Below are positions 31,685 through 36,891 of a stretch of 36,891 bases of DNA, piece by piece. The translations under genes were made by a program, and so were the position numbers. The notes under the pieces were generated by a model that worked only from the letters and a program-made list of their open reading frames with translations, made no database searches and was not told where the DNA came from. Source of the stretch: a bacterium (lineage in GTDB: Bacteria; Desulfobacterota; DSWW01); NCBI GenBank assembly GCA_028277985.1, contig JANQFG010000156.1, positions 1 through 36,891 on the forward strand, read 5' to 3'. Every line of letters starts with the position of its first letter. The first letter of the stretch is position 1.

Positions 31685-32587
31685 ATGATCATCGACAGTC
31701 ACGGCCACCTGGGCAACATCCTCTATCCGGGAGGCGGGGAGCTCATCTTTCGAAAGGGCGTGAAGAAGAGATTCGTCATCGATATTGCATCCCTGTCCGA
31801 ATGGCGATTGCACGCGGAAATGCCGGATTTCCTTCTGAGTCCCCTTATGGGCCTTCTCGCACGCGGCGAGCAGGCGCGCAATGAAACCGCGACCCTGGAG
31901 AATCTGCGGAAATCAATGGATCAGGCCGGGGTAGACAGAATGGTCTGCCTGCCCGTTCCGCCGAACGTGACCTTCGAAGACCTGAGACAGGCTGCCGAGC
32001 TCGACGAGGGAGTCATCCCCTTTACCGGGGTGGACTTCACACGAGCCGACGACGTTCAGGCCGCGCTCGATGCGGATGTGGCCGTGGGTGCGCGTGGCCT
32101 GAAGCTCCACCCGATCCTCCAGAAACAGCCCCTGAACAGCAAGCGGACCTTCGAGGTGGTCGAAGCCTTTGCCCCCCACGGGCTTCCGGTTCTCTTCCAT
32201 GCGGGCGAATTCTCTTACTACCTCGGCGAAGAGAAGAACCGGAACGAGGAGCCATCCAACGGAGCGATCCATTTTGGACGCGATCTCGTTGCGGCCTTTC
32301 CAAAGGTCGCTTTCATCGCGGGCCATGCCGGCATGTTTCAGGTGGACGATGTGATGGCCATGCTGGGCGGCTTTTCAAACGTATATGTGGACCTCACGTT
32401 CCAGAATCCCGGCAAAGTCAGGCAGCTGATCGATGTCTTCGGTCCGGAAAGGGTGCTGTACGGCTCTGATTGGCCCTGGGGAAACCACATGCCGGCGATC
32501 AAGATCGTGCGCAAGGCGTGCAAAGGAGACAAGACGCTCGAGAACCTGATCTTCCACGAGAATGCGACTCGGCTGCTCAAGCTCTGA
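31685..32587 (+). CDS. Amidohydrolase-family TIM-barrel protein (COG2159-like)
   Basis: This 300-aa protein has a metal-site start IIDSHGHLG (His6, His8), LFHAGEF in the middle, IAGHAGMF later and YGSDWPWG with the catalytic Asp near the end. This order is that of the amidohydrolase 2 group, whose members include decarboxylases (ACMSD type) and hydrolases. The specific reaction is not clear. The next gene begins 36 bp after its stop in the same direction, so the two are probably one operon. Hydrolysis or decarboxylation of an aromatic-derived or N-acyl intermediate is a reasonable guess. Confidence 0.85.
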   Translation: MIIDSHGHLGNILYPGGGELIFRKGVKKRFVIDIASLSEWRLHAEMPDFLLSPLMGLLARGEQARNETATLENLRKSMDQAGVDRMVCLPVPPNVTFEDLRQAAELDEGVIPFTGVDFTRADDVQAALDADVAVGARGLKLHPILQKQPLNSKRTFEVVEAFAPHGLPVLFHAGEFSYYLGEEKNRNEEPSNGAIHFGRDLVAAFPKVAFIAGHAGMFQVDDVMAMLGGFSNVYVDLTFQNPGKVRQLIDVFGPERVLYGSDWPWGNHMPAIKIVRKACKGDKTLENLIFHENATRLLKL

Positions 32588-32623
32588 CATGAACGGAATG
32601 AGAACCGAAACGAGGAGGATGCC

Positions 32624-34252
32624 TTGGCAACCCTACTGCTCCGAAACGGCCAGGTGGTCGACGGCACAGGAGCCGCGGCCTTCAAGGGGAACGTTCTAAT
32701 CGACGCGGATCGCATCGAGGCGGTGGTTCCGGAGGGAGGGGAGATCCCGGCAGCCGACGACGTGATCGACGTGGAGGGCAGGGTCATCTCGCCCGGCTTC
32801 ATCGATATGCATTCCCATTCCGATTGGATGCTGTGGGACCCGGAGCACCCGGCGGTCCTGGGGTGCCTGCTGGAGCAAGGCGTGACCACCGTGGTGGGAG
32901 GCAACTGTGGTTTCTCCCCGGCACCCATCCGAATGGAGACGATAGAGATCGTTCGGCACCACTCCGCCATGCTGGCGGACAGACCGGTGGATTTCACCTG
33001 GAATACGATGACCAAGTTTCTGGACCATGTCGATGGAAACGGACCGGTCCTGAACCTTGCGCAGCTCGTCGGCCATGCCTCGGTGCGCTCCCGGGCAGCC
33101 GACACGCTGCGGGGCGCCATGAAGCCGCACGAACAGAAGGAGTGCCTGGACGAATTGCGGCGCTCCTTTGACGAGGGGGCATGCGGGCTGAGCTTTGGGT
33201 TGGGCTATGACCCGGGGATGTACTCCCCCCTCGAGGAGATCCAGGCTTTCTGCGAAACGGCCCGGGAATCGGATAAGCCTGTTACCGTACACATCAAGGC
33301 CTTGTCCAAGATCTCACCCTGCTACCCGGCGTCCTATCTCAAACCCCACAATCTGAGAGCACTGCGGGAGATGCTCGACATCGCGAGGAAGACCGGAATC
33401 AAGCTGCAGCTCTCACACTTCATCTTTGTCGGGCGAAGGAGCTGGTCAACGGCGGATGCATGTCTGAGCATGGTCGATGAAGCAAGGCGTGAGGGCGTGG
33501 ACGTCATGATCGATGCCTTCCCGTATACTTGCGGAAATACCACCATCAACGTCGTCTTCCCATACTGGTTTCTCGCAAGACTTCCCGACGCATACGGGAG
33601 CGCCCTGGCCAGGGCCCGCCTGCGTGCAGAGTTCGGGATATCCTTCCCTCTCGTCGGTTTCTTCTACAGGGATTTCCAGGTCATGGATGTCGCAGTGCCT
33701 GGATGGGAGGAATTGAACGGGCTGACCATTGAGCAGATTGCCGGGAAGTGGGGGATGTCTCCGATAAAGGCCCTGCTGAAGCTCAGCGAGGCGAGTCAGG
33801 GCAGGACCCTTATGCTCTTCCATGCCTATAGTGGGGAGCCAGGGAACGAAGGGCCCATGGAATCGGTGCTCTGTCACGAGGCATGCCTCTTCGAGACGGA
33901 TGTCGTGGTGAAGAGCACGGGCTATCCGAACCCTGCCGCCATGGGCACATTTCCGAAGATCCTGGGGGACTACGCGAGAGACAAGAAGTTCTTCAGCCTG
34001 GAGAACGCGATCCACCGGATGACGCTCGCGAGCGCGGAACGATTCGGCATCAAGGACCGCGGTTCGCTCGAAGCGGGCAGGAAGGCGGATGTGGTCGTCT
34101 TCGATCCGCAGACGGTGTCCGACACGCCCCCGAAGGGTGCTGAACCAGCGGGGAAACCCAAGGGCATCGAGCACGTCTTGGTCAACGGCACCCAAGTGGT
34201 GAAGGATGGTGCTTACCTCTCGGGTGCGCGGGCAGGCCGGGTACTCCGATAA
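32624..34252 (+). CDS. N-acyl-D-amino-acid deacylase-like amidohydrolase
   Basis: This 542-aa protein starts at TTG, six bases after GAGGAGG. Its N-terminal beta domain is followed by GFIDMHSHSD (His63, His65), which holds the metal ligands. VTTVVGGNCGFSPAP and FDEGACGLSFGLGYDPG are typical of D-aminoacylases, and EAGRKADVVVFDP is the common C-terminal strand. Such enzymes remove acyl groups from N-acyl-D-amino acids, releasing a carboxylate and an amino acid. The acyl-CoA ligase next to it, on the opposite strand, could use the freed acid. The exact substrate is unknown. Confidence 0.85.
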   Translation: MATLLLRNGQVVDGTGAAAFKGNVLIDADRIEAVVPEGGEIPAADDVIDVEGRVISPGFIDMHSHSDWMLWDPEHPAVLGCLLEQGVTTVVGGNCGFSPAPIRMETIEIVRHHSAMLADRPVDFTWNTMTKFLDHVDGNGPVLNLAQLVGHASVRSRAADTLRGAMKPHEQKECLDELRRSFDEGACGLSFGLGYDPGMYSPLEEIQAFCETARESDKPVTVHIKALSKISPCYPASYLKPHNLRALREMLDIARKTGIKLQLSHFIFVGRRSWSTADACLSMVDEARREGVDVMIDAFPYTCGNTTINVVFPYWFLARLPDAYGSALARARLRAEFGISFPLVGFFYRDFQVMDVAVPGWEELNGLTIEQIAGKWGMSPIKALLKLSEASQGRTLMLFHAYSGEPGNEGPMESVLCHEACLFETDVVVKSTGYPNPAAMGTFPKILGDYARDKKFFSLENAIHRMTLASAERFGIKDRGSLEAGRKADVVVFDPQTVSDTPPKGAEPAGKPKGIEHVLVNGTQVVKDGAYLSGARAGRVLR

Positions 34253-34258
34253 AGGGGA

Positions 34259-35845
34259 TTACTTCTTCAGCTTGAGGTCAGGCATCTCCTTCTCACGGTT
34301 CCAGGTGCGATCCGTGACGCCCTGCTTCTTCATGTTGGTCTTCTGCACACGGAACGTGCCGGTCCTCGGAATGTCGTCCACCACGTCGATGTACTGGGGA
34401 ACCATGAAATAGGCCATGTTCTCCGCGCAGTGGTGGATCAGCTCTTTGAGATCGAGCCCGGCTCCTTCCCGGGGCTTTACCCAGATCATCACATCGTCCT
34501 CACCCAGTTCCGAGGGCACACCGAAAGCAGCACACTCGGCCACGGCCGGGTGCTTCTCCACGATGTTCTCCACTTCGAAAGAGGAGATGTTCTCACCCCT
34601 GCGGCGCATGCAATCGTTTTTGCGGTCCACGAAGTAGAGGTAGCCGTCCTTGTCTGCGTAGAACAGATCCCCGGAATGGAGCCAGTCCTTGCGAATTTTC
34701 TTCTCACTCGCCTCCGGGTTCTTGTAGTATTCGACCCCGCCCGTCTTCTTGTCCGCTACCTTGGTGATCAGCTCCCCTATCTCACCCTGCGGCACCTCAT
34801 TGATGTCGTCGTCGACGAGCTTCCACTCCGAGTTCATGACTCTGCCGACCGAGCCGACGGGACCGTCTCCCAGGTTCCAGATGAGCACGCCTCCGCCGTC
34901 CACCGCGCCGTATCCTTCGAAGATCTTGACGCCGAACCGGTTCTCGAAAGCCTCCCACAGGTTTGCCGGGCAGGCTGCCGAGAAGACCATCCGGACCGGG
35001 TTGCCCGCATCGTCCGGCTTCTCCGGCTGCTTCATCAGTATGGGTACCATTGCACCCAGGGCATTGAAGGTCGTGCCACTGTACTTCCGGATCGATTCCC
35101 AGAACCTGGAGGCAGAGAAGCGATGCTCCAGTCCGAAGGGAAGGCCCGCGACCATGGCGAAACCCGCGGTCAGGATGAGAGCGTTTGCATGGAACAGGGG
35201 CAAACAGGTGTAGAGCACGTCGTCCGGCTGGTAAACGATCGAGGTCAGAAGCTTGAACCCGTCGATGTTGAGCGACCGGTTCCGGTTGACCACCCCCTTG
35301 GGGAAGCCCGTGGTCCCGGACGTATACATGAGGAAGGTCATCGCCTCCGGGTCGAGGTCGATCTGCGGCTTCTCAGAGTCGGCATCAAGAAACGTCTCCA
35401 GGGAAATCGTGCCCGCAGGCAAGGCCTCCTCCTTGGTCTTTCTGACGATGACTTTTTCGATGGCCCCGACCGGTGCCTCGAGCTCGGCGAACCTTGGATA
35501 CAGGGTGTCGTCCACGACCAGGTATTTGACGTCCGAATGGGTGAGGATATACCGGAGTCCTTCCCCCTTGAGGGCGACGTTGATCGGTACGCTGTAGAAG
35601 CCGCCCCGGGGCATACCGTAGAAGAAGTACAAATACTCGACACAATTGGCCATCAGGATCGCAATCCCGTCGCCCGGCTTGGCCCCCTGCGCGGCCAGCC
35701 CGTTCGCCGCCCGGCATGTGGCCCGGTCAAACTCTTGAAAGCTGATTCGCTGATCTTCGTGCAGGACGTAGGGCTTGTCGCCCAGGGCCTTTGCCTGTTC
35801 TTCGATCACATCCGCATAAAAAGTCGCCTTCGCTTCTTCAGCCAT
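34259..35845 (-). CDS. Acyl-CoA ligase (AMP-forming)
   Basis: This 528-aa protein is of the adenylate-forming family and starts at the ATG at 35843-35845, near GGAGG. Motifs are LMYTSGTTGFPKGVVNRN, GYGAVDGGG (in place of the more usual YGxTE), DRKNDCMRRRGENISSFEVE, and the C-terminal TGTFRVQKTNMKK. The last departs from the usual GK(V/I) lysine motif. The YGAVDGG segment and the DCMRRRGENIS motif resemble CaiC-like carnitine- or crotonobetaine-CoA ligases and related short-chain ligases, so the substrate may be a branched or unusual acid. It converges with the D-aminoacylase gene (6 bp between stops), and a ferredoxin-nitroreductase gene lies upstream on the same strand. Confidence 0.85.
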   Translation of the reverse strand: MAEEAKATFYADVIEEQAKALGDKPYVLHEDQRISFQEFDRATCRAANGLAAQGAKPGDGIAILMANCVEYLYFFYGMPRGGFYSVPINVALKGEGLRYILTHSDVKYLVVDDTLYPRFAELEAPVGAIEKVIVRKTKEEALPAGTISLETFLDADSEKPQIDLDPEAMTFLMYTSGTTGFPKGVVNRNRSLNIDGFKLLTSIVYQPDDVLYTCLPLFHANALILTAGFAMVAGLPFGLEHRFSASRFWESIRKYSGTTFNALGAMVPILMKQPEKPDDAGNPVRMVFSAACPANLWEAFENRFGVKIFEGYGAVDGGGVLIWNLGDGPVGSVGRVMNSEWKLVDDDINEVPQGEIGELITKVADKKTGGVEYYKNPEASEKKIRKDWLHSGDLFYADKDGYLYFVDRKNDCMRRRGENISSFEVENIVEKHPAVAECAAFGVPSELGEDDVMIWVKPREGAGLDLKELIHHCAENMAYFMVPQYIDVVDDIPRTGTFRVQKTNMKKQGVTDRTWNREKEMPDLKLKK

Positions 35846-35884
35846 TGGGGTGCCTCCTTCTCAATCGGGTACGGGCACAAAAAA

Positions 35885-35905
35885 AGTGGCGAGTGGCAAG
35901 TGGCC
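35885..35905. repeat. Three heptad repeats AGTGGC(N)
   Basis: AGTGGCG, AGTGGCA and AGTGGCC stand in tandem from 35885 to 35905. They lie just beyond the poly-A stretch upstream of the acyl-CoA ligase. They resemble simple intergenic repeats of unknown role. Confidence 0.6.
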
Positions 35906-35915
35906 CTCGCGCGCA

Positions 35916-35966
35916 CCCATCAGGGGCAGGGATGGGCCTGACCCCTGATCCCTGACCCCTGATGGG
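35916..35966. repeat. 11-bp inverted repeat in the gap between two leftward genes
   Basis: CCCATCAGGGG (35916-35926) and CCCCTGATGGG (35956-35966) are perfect inverted copies, 29 bases apart, with two further CCTGA(T/C)CCC-type repeats inside. It could form a hairpin after the nitroreductase gene. No T-run follows directly on the coding strand, so terminator function is uncertain. Confidence 0.6.
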
Positions 35967-35986
35967 TGGGTTGGGATGGGTGGCTG

Positions 35987-36891
35987 CTACTTCTCGATCT
36001 CCGGCCCGTCGGCACCTTCCCGGAACCAGGTGATCGGACGGAACTCGCGGGGTACGATGCCTTCCTGTTTGAACTTCGGATACCCGATCGACATGGCCGT
36101 GGTGATCTTCCATGGGTCTGCGAGACCGAGCTTTTCCTTGACGTGTGGGACCATTTCGATGACCTGGCTGAACCCGATCCAACAGAAGCCGAGCCCCATG
36201 GACATGGCGGCCAGGTTCATGTTCTGGCCCGCGATACCCGCCGCGATCTCCGGCCCACCGATGGCCCTTTGGTCACAAGCCATCAGGATCACCACCGGCG
36301 CATCGAGGAAAGTGGGGGCGTTCTTCTTCGTGATGCTCCCCATGCCGCCGATGATCACGCGAGGGTCGAAGAACCCGGGCTTCGGGTCCTGTGCATAGAC
36401 CGGCACGAGCCCCTTGACCATTTGATCGTTCATGTAGGTCGTGTGGAGCATGCTCAACACGCCGTAGCAGGCTTCGTCCAACTCTGCGATCAGGGCCTTG
36501 TCCGTGACGACGACAAACCGCCAGGGCTGGCAGTTTCCACCGCTCGGCGCAAACCGGCCCGCTTCGAGCACCCGGCGAATCAGGGGTTCGGGGACAGGGT
36601 CCGGCTTGAAGTTCCGCACGCTTCTTCGCTCGTACATGAGCTTCTCGGCATAGTTCCACTCGGCCGGGTTGCCTTCGGCGTCCTTCGGCTCGTAAGGCAT
36701 CCTTACGGGCAGCAGACCGTCAGGCTCGGTCTTGTAGAATCCGGAGTCCACATGGTACGGCTCCACGATCGAGATCGCGTCCACCGGGCAGACGACCATG
36801 CAGTTGAAGCAGCTGAAGCACTCGTACTCTTCCTTCATCCTCGGGACTTCGTTTTCATCCGTCTCCCAGGCCCGGAAGGGGCAATTCAGAA
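35987..36891 (-). CDS. Ferredoxin-nitroreductase fusion, 5' end cut by the window
   Basis: The reading frame runs off the right edge: after the ATG at 36836-36838 it stays open to 36891 on the minus strand. The upstream part includes a CP motif (NCPFRAW), so the start lies outside the window. A ferredoxin segment (CFSCFNCMVVCPVDAI) precedes a nitroreductase domain with the FMN-binding YERRSVRNFKPDPVP, FAPSGGNCQPW and, near the end, GLGFCWIGF. Such fusions use FMN and reduced ferredoxin for low-potential reductions. It is followed on the same strand by an acyl-CoA ligase, which suggests a reduction step in the same degradative pathway. Substrate unknown. Confidence 0.85.
   Translation of the reverse strand, partial: LNCPFRAWETDENEVPRMKEEYECFSCFNCMVVCPVDAISIVEPYHVDSGFYKTEPDGLLPVRMPYEPKDAEGNPAEWNYAEKLMYERRSVRNFKPDPVPEPLIRRVLEAGRFAPSGGNCQPWRFVVVTDKALIAELDEACYGVLSMLHTTYMNDQMVKGLVPVYAQDPKPGFFDPRVIIGGMGSITKKNAPTFLDAPVVILMACDQRAIGGPEIAAGIAGQNMNLAAMSMGLGFCWIGFSQVIEMVPHVKEKLGLADPWKITTAMSIGYPKFKQEGIVPREFRPITWFREGADGPEIEK

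Noticed and set aside
35881..35970. Possible CRISPR array in the repeats upstream of the acyl-CoA ligase
   Set aside because: The repeats are only 7 or 11 bp, with no regular unique spacers.

Overview
The window is GC-rich bacterial DNA with dense, mostly operonic genes. The gene families point to an anaerobic or facultatively anaerobic bacterium, most likely a Desulfobacterota (deltaproteobacterial) lineage. This taxonomic call is inference from gene content: archaeal-type split glutamate synthase, an MvhD-like Fe-S protein, GlpABC, flavodoxin-ferredoxin and Cys-rich ferredoxin proteins, and several acyl-CoA activating and oxidising enzymes. I could run no search.

Left part (about 1-11350): a nitrogen-assimilation block. 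A strong sigma70-type promoter and an attenuator-like leader precede glutamine synthetase (glnA). Then come an MvhD/FrhD-like Fe-S protein, a 998-aa ferredoxin-GltB2 protein made of two tandem modules (the first degenerate), a fused GltB1-GltB3 protein (glutaminase plus GXGXG), and a regulator-like protein joining a RecA/KaiC-like domain to an XRE helix-turn-helix and a cupin. A second, stand-alone GltB2 paralogue follows with its own leader. Both leaders (about 157-271 and 9458-9568) carry small hairpins with hexanucleotide loops having A at position 1 and G at position 4. The last hairpin in each overlaps the 5' arm of an intrinsic terminator. That is the architecture of targets for ANTAR-type antiterminator proteins, and suggests one RNA-level switch over both ammonia-assimilation transcripts. 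No GltD (NADPH) subunit is present, so electrons probably come from ferredoxin or an MvhD-linked donor.

Middle (11360-17930): a MITE-like inverted-repeat element, a COG1237-type metallo-beta-lactamase-fold protein, the anaerobic glycerol-3-phosphate dehydrogenase operon glpABC, then a secreted protein of unknown function with its own promoter, closed by a bidirectional terminator.

Right-middle (17930-28960): acyl-CoA metabolism (AMP-forming acyl-CoA ligase, acyl-CoA dehydrogenase, NDP-forming acyl-CoA synthetase alpha subunit, crotonase-family enzyme). Interspersed are a large secreted subtilase-like protein with a beta-propeller and a C-terminal anchor, and an RNase Z-like hydrolase whose 3' end is tandemly duplicated.

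Right end (28960-36891): a flavodoxin-ferredoxin fusion, a GFA-family zinc protein, a winged-helix/poly-Cys/ferredoxin protein, two amidohydrolases (one D-aminoacylase-like), a second AMP-forming acyl-CoA ligase, and a ferredoxin-nitroreductase fusion cut by the window edge. Together these suggest anaerobic oxidation of fatty, aromatic or N-acyl substrates with low-potential electron carriers.
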